DNA of 64,000 nt from Henriciella aquimarina (GTDB lineage Bacteria > Pseudomonadota > Alphaproteobacteria > Caulobacterales > Hyphomonadaceae), in assembly GCF_002088975.1 (NCBI RefSeq), contig NZ_NCST01000041.1:83641-147640 (forward strand). The letters are read 5' to 3'. Both the position numbers and the translations under genes were made by a program. The first letter of the stretch is position 1, and each line of letters opens with the position of its first letter. Below the pieces are notes generated by a model. It made no database searches. It was not told the DNA's origin and was given only the letters and a program-made list of their open reading frames with translations. This document shows, one piece after another, positions 51,797 through 61,152 of the stretch.

Positions 51797-52208
51797 TTCA
51801 ACTCCCTCTCTCTTGTTATCCGGCTCCTGCAGAGCCCTTGAGGCCGGAACCCCAGATCAGACAGCGCGCCGGTCTCAGGCCTGACGGCTGCTCGACGGTC
51901 TTCCGGATCGGCCGATCGCCCCTCGGGCAAACGCAGGCGCTGATGTTGCGCCAACCTCAGAAAACACAGTTTGTATATTCTGAAAAATGGCGACCCCTGT
52001 CAAGCCTTGAGAAATGCTTTCACCATGATGCAAAAGGCAGCCGGCCAAGCCTGCCGGGAAACCGATCCGGGAGAATGGGCATGGAGAGGATAAGGCGCGC
52101 CACCGCCGAGGGGCTGGCGCATCCGTGGGCAAGTACGGACACGCCCACCCGCATAGCAGGCCTGGAGAAAAAGCGCCCCGGCGATCAATCGTCCGGGGCG
52201 CAAGTGCA
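51797..52208. promoter_or_regulatory. Control region of the flavin monooxygenase gene
   Basis: No gene is seen in these 412 bases. On the minus strand, TTGACA (51998-52003) and GAATAT (51975-51980) are spaced by 17 nt and could be a promoter for the monooxygenase gene, leaving a long leader. The right end holds the terminator of the TonB receptor gene. Confidence 0.35.
52168..52201 (-). terminator. Rho-independent terminator after the TonB receptor
   Basis: On the minus strand a perfect 9-bp stem (GCGCCCCGG pairing 52173-52181 with 52193-52201), an 11-nt loop and five T residues (52168-52172) follow the receptor stop by 7 bases. Confidence 0.88.
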
Positions 52209-54461
52209 TCAGAATTCCTTCGACAGGGTGATGCCGTAGGTGCGCGGCGGCGCATACGCCGCCGGGTCCTTGAAGAAGTCGCCCTGCAGGAAGGTGAAGT
52301 AGCGGTCGTCCGTCAGGTTCTTGCCCCAGAGCCGGATGCCGAGCCCATTGTCGAACTGATAGCCAAGCGAGGCATTCACCAGCTCATAGCTTGGCTGCTC
52401 CAGCCGGTTCTCCGGGTCGGAGTAATAGCCGGAATTGTGGTAGTAGCTGGCCGCCAGCGTGACCGCGCCATTCCCGGCCCGGAAAGTGTAGCTCGGCGCC
52501 ACACTGAGCGTGAGCTCAGGCGAACGCTGGGTCTCGTTGCCGCTCAGATCGGCCGAACCGACGATGAAGCCGAAGGGCGGGTTCGGATTCGGCGTATAGG
52601 TCGGCCCGTTCGGGAATTCCGAATACTCGCTGTCGATATAGCCGATGCCGCCGGCAATGCGCAGCCCGTCCATGGGCGAGAAGACGAAATCGGCATCGAC
52701 GCCCTTGATCTCGGCGGCCGCCGCATTGATCACGAACAGTGAGCCCTGCCGGGTGATACTGACGGCCAGATCCTTGTAATCATAGTAATAACCGGCAATG
52801 TTGAAGGTCAGCCGGTTCTCCATCAGGGACGTCTTGAGACCGATCTCATAGGCATCCAGCACTTCCGGCCGCACCGCCGCCTGCGTATCCGCCGTGCCCG
52901 GCTCGGCCACATTGTAACCGCCGCTCTTGAAGCCACGGCTGTAGGAGGCGTAGCCCATGATGTCGTCGGTGAACTTGTGATCCAGGATCGCCCGATAGGT
53001 GAACTTGTCGAAGTCATCCTCCAGGGTGAACTCCCCGCCAGGGACATCGAATTCCGGCACAACGCTTGAGCGGATCGTCTGCTCGATGGATTCGAATTCG
53101 TACTCATCCAGCGTGTAGCGAATGCCGAGCGTGAGGCTGGTATCCGGCAGGAAGCGATACGTCCCTTCCGCGAAACCGGAATAGGAGTTCAGCGTCTGCT
53201 TGTCCTCGAACTGGTAGACCGCCGACTCGTCGCCGATCGAGGCCGGGTCGAAGATGATGCCCGTCAGCGTGGCCGGGTCGTACTTGGAAATGGCGTTGAG
53301 GTAATACACCCCCGTCACCCACTCCAGAGGCCCGTCCGTGTTCGAGACCAGGCGGAATTCCTGCGAGAACGTCTTGGTCGGGGAATCGAGATCCAGCGTG
53401 AAGAAAGTGATCGGGCTGGCATCCTGATCGAGCAGCGTGTTCATCTCCGTGTTGCGGTAGGCGCTGACGCTGACAAGATCGGCAAAGGACATCTCGTGAT
53501 TGACGTGCATGCTGAGGCCAGCCTGCTGGATCTCCACGAGATCGTTGCCGTCGGTCGCCGTGTTGTACTCGCCGGAGAAGGTCGTGCCGCCAATGCCGAC
53601 CGAGCCGGGCAGCACGCCGAGATTGGCGCCCATGTCGGACTCGGAGTCGGAATAGTCGGCGGCGAGCTTCACGCTGGTCTTTTCGCTCAGATTGATCAGC
53701 ATCTGGGCGCGAATGTTCCAGTCCTTGCTCTTCTGGGTTTCGACGCCCGTCAGGACAGACTCACCATAGCCTTCACCCTGGTCGCTGCCGGAGACGGCGA
53801 TGTTCGCCGCGATATTGTCGCTCAGCCCGCCCGTGGCGTAGAAGCTGCCTGAGATCGTGTCGTAATTGGCATAGCCGGCTGTGACCTTGCCGGACGGTTT
53901 GAACTCCGGCTGCTTGGTCTTCACCTGGATGACACCGCCGGTGGCATTGCGGCCGAACAGCGTGCCTTGCGGCCCCTTCAGCACCTGCACGCTTTCGATA
54001 TTGTCCAGCGTGAAGAGCTTGGCGTTCGGCGATGCATAATAGACATCGTCCACGTAAATCGCGATAGGCGACTCAAAGCCGGCCCCGCCTGACGAAGAGC
54101 CGACACCGCGCAGGAACGGGATGGCGGCAAAAGGCTGCTGGCCGAAATCCAGCGACGGGGTCACCACCGTCAGCAGATCGGTGCTGTCGACACCGATCAG
54201 GTCGGCCTGGGCACCGGTGATGGCGGAGACCGCAATCGGCACATCCTGCAGGCGTTCGTCGCGCCGGCGGGCCGTCACAATGACCGCGCCGAGAGTCGAC
54301 TCTTCATCCTGAACATCCTGTCCAGTTTGTTCGCCGGCCGTCGGCATCGGATCGGCCTGAGCCAGTTGCGTGCCTTCGGCTGGCGGCGCACTGGCCCCGG
54401 CGGTTTCCGTCTCGGCATGGGCCATGCCGACCGAAAGCGCGAGCGCCGATGCACCCAGCAA
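52209..54461 (-). CDS. TonB-dependent receptor with start region out of frame
   Basis: The uninterrupted frame gives 750 residues beginning at a TTG inside the signal peptide (LLGASALALSVGMAHA). The plug shows DVPIAVSAITGAQADLIGV and VQVLKGPQGTLFGRNATGGVI, and the barrel ends GITLSKEF. It is of the FecA/FyuA-like type common in aromatic-degradation loci. A much better start, ATG 54498 with GGGAGG upstream, is one base out of frame. Dropping one A from the A5 run next to that ATG (54491-54495) gives a full signal peptide beginning MKSRLTIHHKCALLG. So there is either a slippage frameshift, a sequence error, or poor initiation at TTG. Confidence 0.85.
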   Translation of the reverse strand: MLGASALALSVGMAHAETETAGASAPPAEGTQLAQADPMPTAGEQTGQDVQDEESTLGAVIVTARRRDERLQDVPIAVSAITGAQADLIGVDSTDLLTVVTPSLDFGQQPFAAIPFLRGVGSSSGGAGFESPIAIYVDDVYYASPNAKLFTLDNIESVQVLKGPQGTLFGRNATGGVIQVKTKQPEFKPSGKVTAGYANYDTISGSFYATGGLSDNIAANIAVSGSDQGEGYGESVLTGVETQKSKDWNIRAQMLINLSEKTSVKLAADYSDSESDMGANLGVLPGSVGIGGTTFSGEYNTATDGNDLVEIQQAGLSMHVNHEMSFADLVSVSAYRNTEMNTLLDQDASPITFFTLDLDSPTKTFSQEFRLVSNTDGPLEWVTGVYYLNAISKYDPATLTGIIFDPASIGDESAVYQFEDKQTLNSYSGFAEGTYRFLPDTSLTLGIRYTLDEYEFESIEQTIRSSVVPEFDVPGGEFTLEDDFDKFTYRAILDHKFTDDIMGYASYSRGFKSGGYNVAEPGTADTQAAVRPEVLDAYEIGLKTSLMENRLTFNIAGYYYDYKDLAVSITRQGSLFVINAAAAEIKGVDADFVFSPMDGLRIAGGIGYIDSEYSEFPNGPTYTPNPNPPFGFIVGSADLSGNETQRSPELTLSVAPSYTFRAGNGAVTLAASYYHNSGYYSDPENRLEQPSYELVNASLGYQFDNGLGIRLWGKNLTDDRYFTFLQGDFFKDPAAYAPPRTYGITLSKEF

Positions 54462-54498
54462 GGCGCATTTGTGGTGTATAGTCAGTCTGCTTTTTCAT

Positions 54499-54903
54499 AT
54501 TTTCCTCCCTCTTCCCGCACCTTGCAGCTATCTGGCACGCGAAACCTGAAGCCCCCGATTTGTTCAGGAGCGAAATTTTTTGTCGTTTTTTCTTGGCGAA
54601 ACTCGCCGAATACTGTCGAAACTCTTCCCCAATATGAAAAGGATGTCAAATAGGCAAAACCTCAAAATGCGAGAAAATCTATATGATTTCCACACGCCGT
54701 GAGGCCTGTTTACCTGCATCACTCCGATCCAGTCAGGGCATCTACCCCCTGCCCTGGAAAGGCATGGAAGCGCCCTGGCGAAACGAGGCGCGGCCCCAAG
54801 CGGCCGCCTAATTCAACATTGAGGAAATTGTCCCCTTTCGTAAAATTTGTGTCCTGTCCTCCTGCCCCTTTGTCCCCCGGGGCGCGGTAAAGCCAAGCCA
54901 GCC
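54499..54903. promoter_or_regulatory. AT-rich control region of the TonB receptor gene
   Basis: These 405 bases hold no gene. The part from about 54570 to 54700 is distinctly AT-rich relative to its surroundings and probably contains the receptor promoter on the minus strand; a TTGACA (read on the minus strand near 54650) has no good -10 partner. Nothing is recognised in the right half. Confidence 0.35.
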
Positions 54904-55806
54904 TCACTGCCTGAGACTGTCGGCAGCCTTTTCGCGGAAAGTGTCGTTCATCGCCGTCGGGTCGAAGTCGTCCCCGAACTTGCGCATCTCAGGCGTCGGG
55001 AATTTTTCCGGCTGCGCCAGCATCCACTCGGCGGCTTCGCCCATGGTCGGCGACCAGACCCGCTCATCCGATTTGAGATCGACCACCAGCTTCTCGAACG
55101 CGGCCTCGCGCTCCGGCGTGTTGAGCGGCGTCGTGACGTGGCAGGTCAGCGACTGGCAATCCTTGGCCGCCAGCGTGTCTTCCCGCGTGCGGCGGAACCC
55201 GTCGATCATGCGCTCCCAGTCCGGGGCATCCGGATCGACGTCGGGGTGCGCAAAGTGACCGGCCACGACCGGCAGGTAATAGGCAATGTCGACCGCCTTC
55301 AGCGCCACCGGGATGATCCCGAGCCCATTGCGCGTTCCGGCCACGCCGCCAACCGGCGAGACGTAGCGATAGCCCATGGACAAGGCGAGTTTTTCGGCGA
55401 ACTCGGAACTGATCGCGCCCGGCATGCGGAAGCCGGTCGGCTGGATGCCGATCTTTGTGAAAGCCTTGGTCGCCTTGGTCAGGAGCGCTTCCTGGTCGCT
55501 CTCCGAGAGCCTGTACCAGGTTTCGTGGCAATAGGCGTGACAGGCGACTTCATGGCCATCCTTCGCGATGGATTCCACAGCGTCCGGATACCGATCCGCC
55601 GTCCAGCCCTCAACGAAGAAGGTCGTCTTGAAATCGTTGCGGCGAAGCACATCCAGGATGAAGGGCAGCGTCTTGAACACGCTCGGATGGTTTCCGAAAG
55701 GCTCATCCTTGGGCCACACGCCCTGCTCGATCTCGCCGGGCTCGCCCAGATTGTCGAATGTGAAGATGAACGCGCCATCTTTGTTCTGCGGGCCCCATAC
55801 TCCCAT
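54904..55806 (-). CDS. Polysaccharide-deacetylase-fold (NodB-like) protein, PuuE-type
   Basis: This 300-residue protein has the NodB barrel: FIFTFDNLGEPGE for motif 1, EVACHAYCHETW for motif 2 (His90 and His94) and GFRMPGAISSEF for motif 3. The second Asp of the usual TFDD is Asn19, while the metal His pair is kept. Cytoplasmic members of this type act on small amides, as in the allantoinase-like PuuE, rather than sugars. It sits among aromatic-degradation genes, 112 bases downstream of the VOC gene on the same strand. The substrate is unknown. Confidence 0.78.
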   Translation of the reverse strand: MGVWGPQNKDGAFIFTFDNLGEPGEIEQGVWPKDEPFGNHPSVFKTLPFILDVLRRNDFKTTFFVEGWTADRYPDAVESIAKDGHEVACHAYCHETWYRLSESDQEALLTKATKAFTKIGIQPTGFRMPGAISSEFAEKLALSMGYRYVSPVGGVAGTRNGLGIIPVALKAVDIAYYLPVVAGHFAHPDVDPDAPDWERMIDGFRRTREDTLAAKDCQSLTCHVTTPLNTPEREAAFEKLVVDLKSDERVWSPTMGEAAEWMLAQPEKFPTPEMRKFGDDFDPTAMNDTFREKAADSLRQ

Positions 55807-55918
55807 GATACACTCCCCCTGTATGCCGCCGCGACCCGGTCGCGGCAGCTTACAGTTCCTTACGTTTTGAAACGGCGGCCTATGCGCGGCCGCGAGGCGT
55901 CAGGCCGGGCTTACCGGC

Positions 55919-56551
55919 CTACCAGCGGCGCCCGTTCTTGTGCCATTCCTCGATCCGCTCATGCGCCGCTTTAGGGTCGATCAGCGTGTCGAAGTGCGGA
56001 CGGTGGTGGTTCACTTCCAGCATGAAGCCGTCGGGATCCTCAAGATAGAGCGACAGCGATTCATCGTGCGGGATGTAGAAGCAGTTGATACCGGCTTCCT
56101 TCGCGCGCTTCTCGACGTCGCGAACTTCCTGCTCGCTGCGCAGCTGGATGGCGAAGTGCCATTGCAGGGCATCGCCCGGCATCTCGTGGAGTTCCGGGCC
56201 GGTGCCCTCTTCCAGCTCGAAGAAGGCCAGCAGCGAGCCGTCGCCCAATTCGAAGAAGAAATGCATCATGTCGAAAGGCTTGTCATAGGGCGGCATCGCC
56301 GTGAGCTTTTCGACAACGTCGGTCCGCACAAGCGGAAGACCGACGACTTCTTCGTAGAATTTGGTCGTGACGCGCGCATCTTTCACGCGCAGCGCGGTGT
56401 GCGACAGGCCTTGTGCCGGATTCGCGTCGCGCCGGATCTTGTCGAGGCGCTGATCTTCGGGCGAACGGGTCGCGTATTCCCGCTCCTTGTCGAAGTCTTC
56501 GTGACCTTCTTTCAGGATCGGGTTTGCTGATGTTGCTGCTGTATCCGCCAT
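55919..56551 (-). CDS. VOC-family protein (glyoxalase/extradiol dioxygenase fold)
   Basis: This 210-residue protein has paired beta-alpha-beta-beta-beta modules: GLSHTALRVKDARVTTKFYEEVVGLPLV and LQWHFAIQLRSEQEVRDVEKRAKEAG (quoted as landmarks), ending YLEDPDGFMLEVNHH. The His and Glu positions of the VOC metal site are visible (SHTA, WHFA, LEVN). Members include ring-cleaving dioxygenases and lyases. The long polar N-terminus (~45 residues) is unusual. A 7-bp stem-loop overlaps the stop codon. Confidence 0.82.
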   Translation of the reverse strand: MADTAATSANPILKEGHEDFDKEREYATRSPEDQRLDKIRRDANPAQGLSHTALRVKDARVTTKFYEEVVGLPLVRTDVVEKLTAMPPYDKPFDMMHFFFELGDGSLLAFFELEEGTGPELHEMPGDALQWHFAIQLRSEQEVRDVEKRAKEAGINCFYIPHDESLSLYLEDPDGFMLEVNHHRPHFDTLIDPKAAHERIEEWHKNGRRW

Positions 56552-56628
56552 GCTTTTTCCTCCGTGATCTTTTGAGCGGGAGAGGGATCAAGCTCGGGAA
56601 AATCCCGTCGGGCCCGCATGTTCATCAG

Positions 56629-56664
56629 GGTAATAATAGACACCCTGACTGCTCCAATATTACC
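56629..56664. promoter_or_regulatory. GGTAATA/TATTACC inverted repeat upstream of the VOC gene
   Basis: GGTAATA at 56629-56635 and its complement TATTACC at 56658-56664 flank 22 bases, about 80 bases upstream of the VOC start. It may be an operator; the regulator is unknown. Confidence 0.35.
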
Positions 56665-56800
56665 GGGCAGGCCGCCCCTACGTCAATTGTTTTTTTAATA
56701 TCCTACAAATAATTTCGCGGGTCAGAAACTGATCAGGGAATATACATCCGGTTTCATGCGACCACCGGACCACCCTGCTCCTTTCCAACCCTCCGAAAAC

Positions 56801-57430
56801 TTACGAGGGCTGAACCGAAACACGCTTGTCGAGCAGGGCCAGAAGCTCCGTCTCCGCCTCGGCCATGCCCTTCGCGCGGGCTTCCTCGCTGATCGCCAGC
56901 CCCTCGGCATAGACGAAGGTCACATCGTCAAATCCGACCATGGTCAGGAACTGCGTCAGGAGCGACGTCATCGGGTCGGCCATGCCTCTTTCATAGATCC
57001 CTCCGCGCGAGGTCATGATGTAGGCATGCTTGCCGCCCAGATGGCCGATGACCTCGCCTTCCGGCGTGTAGTGGAAGGTCTCGCCGGCCCGGGCGATGTG
57101 ATCAATATAGGCCTTGAGGGTCGAGGAGACCGTCAGATTGTACATGGGCGAGCCGATCACCACGGTATCGGCCGCGCGCAGCTCGTTGATCAGCTCGTCC
57201 GACATGGCGATGACGGCGTTCTGCTCCTCGGTGCGCTGCTCGGGCGGCGTCATGAACGCGCCGAATCGCTCGGCGGTGATATGCGGGACCGGATTGTAGG
57301 ACAGGTCGCGGACGGTGACCTCGCAGCCGGGATAAGCTTCCTTGGCGGCTTTCACGAACCGGTTGGCCAGCTGAGTCGATGCGCCCTCATCATGGAAGAT
57401 GCTCGAATTGATTTGCAAGATATGCTGCAT
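56801..57430 (-). CDS. azoR: FMN-dependent NADH:quinone reductase / azoreductase
   Basis: This 209-residue flavodoxin-fold protein matches AzoR: MQHILQINSSIFHDEGASTQLANRFV at the start (landmark QINSS-x6-S-x-L), GSPMYNLTVSSTLKAYIDHI and SRGGIYERG. It reduces quinones and azo compounds with NADH. In this cluster it may recycle quinones formed from hydroxylated aromatics or supply reduced flavin. The gene is alone, with 324 gene-free bases upstream. Confidence 0.9.
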   Translation of the reverse strand: MQHILQINSSIFHDEGASTQLANRFVKAAKEAYPGCEVTVRDLSYNPVPHITAERFGAFMTPPEQRTEEQNAVIAMSDELINELRAADTVVIGSPMYNLTVSSTLKAYIDHIARAGETFHYTPEGEVIGHLGGKHAYIMTSRGGIYERGMADPMTSLLTQFLTMVGFDDVTFVYAEGLAISEEARAKGMAEAETELLALLDKRVSVQPS

Positions 57431-57754
57431 GTTTCATCGGCCAAAGGGCGAACCGTCAGGAAGACCGATCTGAAAACACCGCCCATGCCAGCCCCGCACA
57501 CCCTGGGCTGAACCGCCTCGACGAGGCTCAAGCAGGCATTTTCCAACCTCCCGCAGTTTCCTTCGACCCTCCCTCTTTTTGGTTTATTTTTGCTCATTAG
57601 AAAATTCATTGCCCGAAGTAAAGAGGCAGCTCCGGCCCAGCCATCCGGGGCCGGGCGCGCTTTTCGCCATGTCCGCCTGCCCTTCCCCTGCCGGAAATAC
57701 TTCAATCTTCTTGCCATAACTGGCCGCGCGAGACCGGCCATCCTGCCGGCCTGC
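57431..57754. other. Gene-free region upstream of azoR
   Basis: No gene was found in these 324 bases. It should carry the azoR promoter on the minus strand, but no clear -35/-10 pair or operator could be picked out. Confidence 0.5.
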
Positions 57755-58720
57755 TTACAGGTCCAGAACCAGGTACGGCGTCAGCGCCCGCGAACAGCAG
57801 ACCGTCATCACATTGTTCGCCTCATGCTCGCGGCGCGTCAGGAAGGAATCGCGATGATCCGGCGTGCCTTCCAGAACGTCCACGAGGCACGTGCCGCAGA
57901 TCCCCTGCTCGCAGCTGACCGGAACCTCGATGCCATTGTCCTCGAGCACATCGACGATCGAACGGTCGGCCGGAACGGTCAGCTCAAGCCCGGACTTTGC
58001 CAGACGCACCTGGAAGGCGCCGCCCGCCTCCTCGGCCTGCGTCATGGGCTGGAAGGCTTCGTAATGGACCCGTGCCGGGTCCCACCCCGCACGCCCGGCC
58101 GCGGCCTGAACCGCCTCGATCATGCCGGTCGGCCCGCAGACATAGAGATGCGTTCCGGGCGCACTGGCCGCGATGACCGCATCGAGATCGATACATTGCG
58201 CCGCCGGGCCGTCATCGAAGTGGAAATGGATCCGCCCCTGATACTTGCCGCTTTCCAGGAGATCGAGCAGCGCGGCGCGTTCGCGTGAGCGGGCGCAATA
58301 ATGAAACTCGAAAGACTTGCCGCTTTCCAGAAGCTGCTCGGCCATGCCGAAAATCGGCGTAATGCCGATCCCGCCGGCCAGGAGCAGATAGTCCGGCGCA
58401 TCCATCCCGAGCGCGAAACTGTTGCCCGGGCTGGATATACGAAGCGTATCGCCTTCCCGGACCGTCTCGGCGATGGCTTTGGAGCCGCCGCGCGATTCAG
58501 CGTCCCTGAGTATACAGATCGTGTAATGGCTACGGTCGCCGGGCGCGTTGATCAAGGAATATTGCCGGATCAGCTTGTCGGCGATCTCAACATTGATGTG
58601 CGCCCCCGCACTGAACGCCGGAAGATCGCTCCCGTCCGGCGCCACCAGCCTGAGCCCATAGGTGTCTTCGGCCTCCAACCATTTCTTTTCAACGAGGACG
58701 TCCATCCATTCGAGGGTCAT
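57755..58720 (-). CDS. PDR/VanB-type oxidoreductase (FMN, NAD, [2Fe-2S])
   Basis: This 321-residue reductase has the phthalate dioxygenase reductase layout: FMN domain with LIRQYSLINAPGDRSHYTI, NAD domain with LLLAGGIGITPIFGMAEQL and LYVCGPTGMIEAV, and a C-terminal plant ferredoxin CEQGICGTCLVDVLEG. It passes electrons from NADH to a Rieske oxygenase, most likely the one encoded next (upstream on the same strand, 244 bases apart). The start at ATG 58720 matches the family N-terminus; an extra 22 residues upstream are not supported. Confidence 0.9.
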   Translation of the reverse strand: MTLEWMDVLVEKKWLEAEDTYGLRLVAPDGSDLPAFSAGAHINVEIADKLIRQYSLINAPGDRSHYTICILRDAESRGGSKAIAETVREGDTLRISSPGNSFALGMDAPDYLLLAGGIGITPIFGMAEQLLESGKSFEFHYCARSRERAALLDLLESGKYQGRIHFHFDDGPAAQCIDLDAVIAASAPGTHLYVCGPTGMIEAVQAAAGRAGWDPARVHYEAFQPMTQAEEAGGAFQVRLAKSGLELTVPADRSIVDVLEDNGIEVPVSCEQGICGTCLVDVLEGTPDHRDSFLTRREHEANNVMTVCCSRALTPYLVLDL

Positions 58721-58877
58721 GCTTGATAGTCCACTGGCGGATGCGGCGCCGCAGGCGAGACAGCTCCCGCCCTGCACTCGGCACACATCCTTTTTCCTGA
58801 CGGCCGGAAAAGGCGAAACCTGTTGCCCTGTCTGGCAAGGGTTCTGACAGGAAGGCGGCCTCCGGCCTCTAGCTCAC

Positions 58878-58909
58878 CCATCCGGCAAACCGCCCAGCCT
58901 GCCGGATGG
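58878..58909. terminator. Hairpin after the Rieske oxygenase gene
   Basis: A perfect 10-bp stem (CCATCCGGCA at 58878-58887 with 58900-58909) and a 12-nt loop lie 55 bases past the oxygenase stop on the minus strand, without a T-run. It may partly end transcription between the oxygenase and reductase genes. Confidence 0.4.
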
Positions 58910-58964
58910 AGAGCCTCCTCATCCTGTCCGGCGAAAAGCTGCCGGCCTGTCCCTTGCAGCCTGC

Positions 58965-60053
58965 TTACTCCGCGGCGACTTTCGCCTGTTCCTGCTCATC
59001 CTGGATGAGCTCTTCCAGGCGCCGTCTCGCCTTCACGGCAACCCCATCGGTCGGCAGCAGGACAGGCCGGAGCGAGAACAGATCCGACGTCTCCCCCATA
59101 TAGGCCTGGCAGTCCTCGACGATGGGGCCGTCCTCATCGATGATCGTCTGCAGAACGATCCCGAGGACGCGGTCGGCTGCCTCCTGATCCTCGATATTGG
59201 TGTCCCAGCCAATGGCGAAGAAGTAGTAGCAATTGAACTCGTCGATGGGCGTGAGGAAGTGCATCACGATCATCGTCGCCGGGCCTTCATTCGAGCCCCG
59301 CTCGGACAATTCGAGCGTCAGACGCAGATTGGACGGCGCATACCAGGTGATCCACGAGTGCAGGTCGGTCATCTCATAGTCGACGATCGGATCCCACAGC
59401 GGCGGCTTCGGCTTGTTTCGCATCATCTGGTGGGCGGTCATGGTGTCCTCGGTTTCCTCGAACCAGACTTCCTGCATGACCTCTTCGCCACCCTCCGAGG
59501 GCTTGCCGGTCTTGCTGACCTGCCAGCGGTCGGCAGAGCCTTTCCCGAACACCGTCTCCGGGTGAAGGAACTGGGCGTGGGTCAGGTCGAGCAGGTTGTC
59601 GACAACCAGCATGTAGTTGCCCCCCACCGGGTGATAGCCGGTCCGGCTGACGAAGGTCTTGTCGGCCAGGAATTCCGTCTCGATGATCTGCTCGGGATCG
59701 GCCTTTTCCGGCTCGCCCATCCAGATCCACAGGGCCCCGCCGCGCTCTTCCAGGATGAAGGCATCCGTCTTCGCCGAGCGGGGGATTTTCCCTTCGCCAT
59801 GCGGGTTGAAGACGCATTTGCCGTCGCCGCCGAACTGGAGCCCATGGTAGGGGCATTCGAGATTTTCGCCCTTTATTCGGCCCTGGTGGAGCGGCGCAAA
59901 TCTATGAGGGCACTTGTCTCCGAGCGCGATTACTTTGCCGCTTTCGGTGCGATACAGGACGATCTCTTCGCCGAGTATTTTGCGGTGAACCGGTTTATCG
60001 GCAACCTCGGTTGACCAACCAGCACAATACCAACTATTTCGCATGAATGACAT
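58965..60053 (-). CDS. Rieske non-heme iron oxygenase, VanA-like
   Basis: This 362-residue oxygenase has the Rieske site C48-P-H50 and C67-P-Y-H70 (DKCPHRFAPLHQG, LECPYHGLQF). The mononuclear iron region is VVDNLLDLTHAQFLHPETV. It resembles vanillate O-demethylase and related monooxygenases that demethylate or hydroxylate aromatics. The start at ATG 60053 is set by GGGAGG at 60061-60066 on the minus strand. It diverges from the LuxR gene, with almost no space between the coding regions. The reductase partner is the VanB-like gene at 57755. Confidence 0.9.
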   Translation of the reverse strand: MSFMRNSWYCAGWSTEVADKPVHRKILGEEIVLYRTESGKVIALGDKCPHRFAPLHQGRIKGENLECPYHGLQFGGDGKCVFNPHGEGKIPRSAKTDAFILEERGGALWIWMGEPEKADPEQIIETEFLADKTFVSRTGYHPVGGNYMLVVDNLLDLTHAQFLHPETVFGKGSADRWQVSKTGKPSEGGEEVMQEVWFEETEDTMTAHQMMRNKPKPPLWDPIVDYEMTDLHSWITWYAPSNLRLTLELSERGSNEGPATMIVMHFLTPIDEFNCYYFFAIGWDTNIEDQEAADRVLGIVLQTIIDEDGPIVEDCQAYMGETSDLFSLRPVLLPTDGVAVKARRRLEELIQDEQEQAKVAAE

Positions 60054-60090
60054 GTGTATTCCTCCCATACGTCTTGTTTTGTTGAGAGGA

Positions 60091-61134
60091 ATGATATCGG
60101 ACCCGAAGGGCATGCAAAGTCGTTCAAATGAACCACGTGCGCAGCTGCACGTCCCAACAGCCCAGACACTGTCCGGTCTGCTGCTGGCGCTTTACGACGC
60201 CGCCAGGACCCCCGCCGTCACAGCGTTTCAGGACGAAGCCCTCACCATAATCTCACGCATCATTCCCTTCGACGCGAGCATCTGGGGCATCGGCACGGTG
60301 GGCGGCGAGAAGACCGATGTCCAGGGGGCCCACCTGCGCAATTTCGGACAAGACACAGTGGATTTTCTGAACCGGAAGGATGCGCAAAACATCGTCGGCC
60401 AGGCCCTGCGCGAACAGCCGGGCGTGGCCCATATCTTCTCGGCCAGGGACGTGTTCCACGACCCGCAGACCGAATATATCTGGCGCCATATGGGCGGGGT
60501 CCGGCAGGTGCTCTGTCATGGCTCGATCGACCCGAAAACCGGCTTGATGAGCTTCTTCGCCATTGCGCGCCGCGATGACGACCACCCTTTCACGCAGACC
60601 GACAGGCACTGGATCGAGATCCTCGCCCCGCACCTTGAAGCCACGCTTCAGATCTGCCGGGTGTCGGAACTCCAGCAGCTGATCTCGCAATCCAGCCCGC
60701 TGCACACCAGAAGCGCGGTCTCGGATGCGCGCGGCGTGCTGCACATCGCCGAACCGGGCTTCGCCGAACTCCTGCGTGAGGAGTGGCCCCAGTGGCGCGG
60801 CCCGCACCTGCCCGAGGAGCTGACGGATCTTGCCGCCGCCCCCGACAGGGAAGAAATGGTCAGGAACAATATCACGATCTCGGTAACCGGGGTGGCCCAC
60901 CAGCGGATCATCACCGCCCGGCGGCGTCCGGCCGTCGACCGGCTGACCGCGCAGGAAAAGGCCGTTGCGCAGGCTTTTGCGCAAGGCGCCTCCTACAAGG
61001 AGGTGGCTCAGAAGCTGGACCGCTCACCGGCGACGGTGCGCCATCACCTGCGCTCGATCTACACCAAGCTCGGCGTTCGCGATAAGGGCGCGCTCGCGCG
61101 GATCATCTTCGAGACGGCGGGCACGCCGGACTAG
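60091..61134 (+). CDS. LuxR-family transcriptional regulator
   Basis: This protein of about 347 residues ends in a LuxR/GerE helix-turn-helix: RLTAQEKAVAQAFAQGASYKEVAQKLDRSPATVRHHLRSIYTKLGV (landmarks LTAQE and SPATVRHHL). The N-terminal ~250 residues show no recognised sensor; a GAF-like fold is possible (VPTAQTLSGLLLALYDAAR). The start is uncertain: ATG 60091 directly follows GAGAGGA and ATG 60112 follows GAAGGG too closely. It is divergent from the Rieske gene and probably controls it. Confidence 0.82.
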   Translation: MISDPKGMQSRSNEPRAQLHVPTAQTLSGLLLALYDAARTPAVTAFQDEALTIISRIIPFDASIWGIGTVGGEKTDVQGAHLRNFGQDTVDFLNRKDAQNIVGQALREQPGVAHIFSARDVFHDPQTEYIWRHMGGVRQVLCHGSIDPKTGLMSFFAIARRDDDHPFTQTDRHWIEILAPHLEATLQICRVSELQQLISQSSPLHTRSAVSDARGVLHIAEPGFAELLREEWPQWRGPHLPEELTDLAAAPDREEMVRNNITISVTGVAHQRIITARRRPAVDRLTAQEKAVAQAFAQGASYKEVAQKLDRSPATVRHHLRSIYTKLGVRDKGALARIIFETAGTPD

Positions 61135-61152
61135 GCCGGCCCGCAAGGGCCT

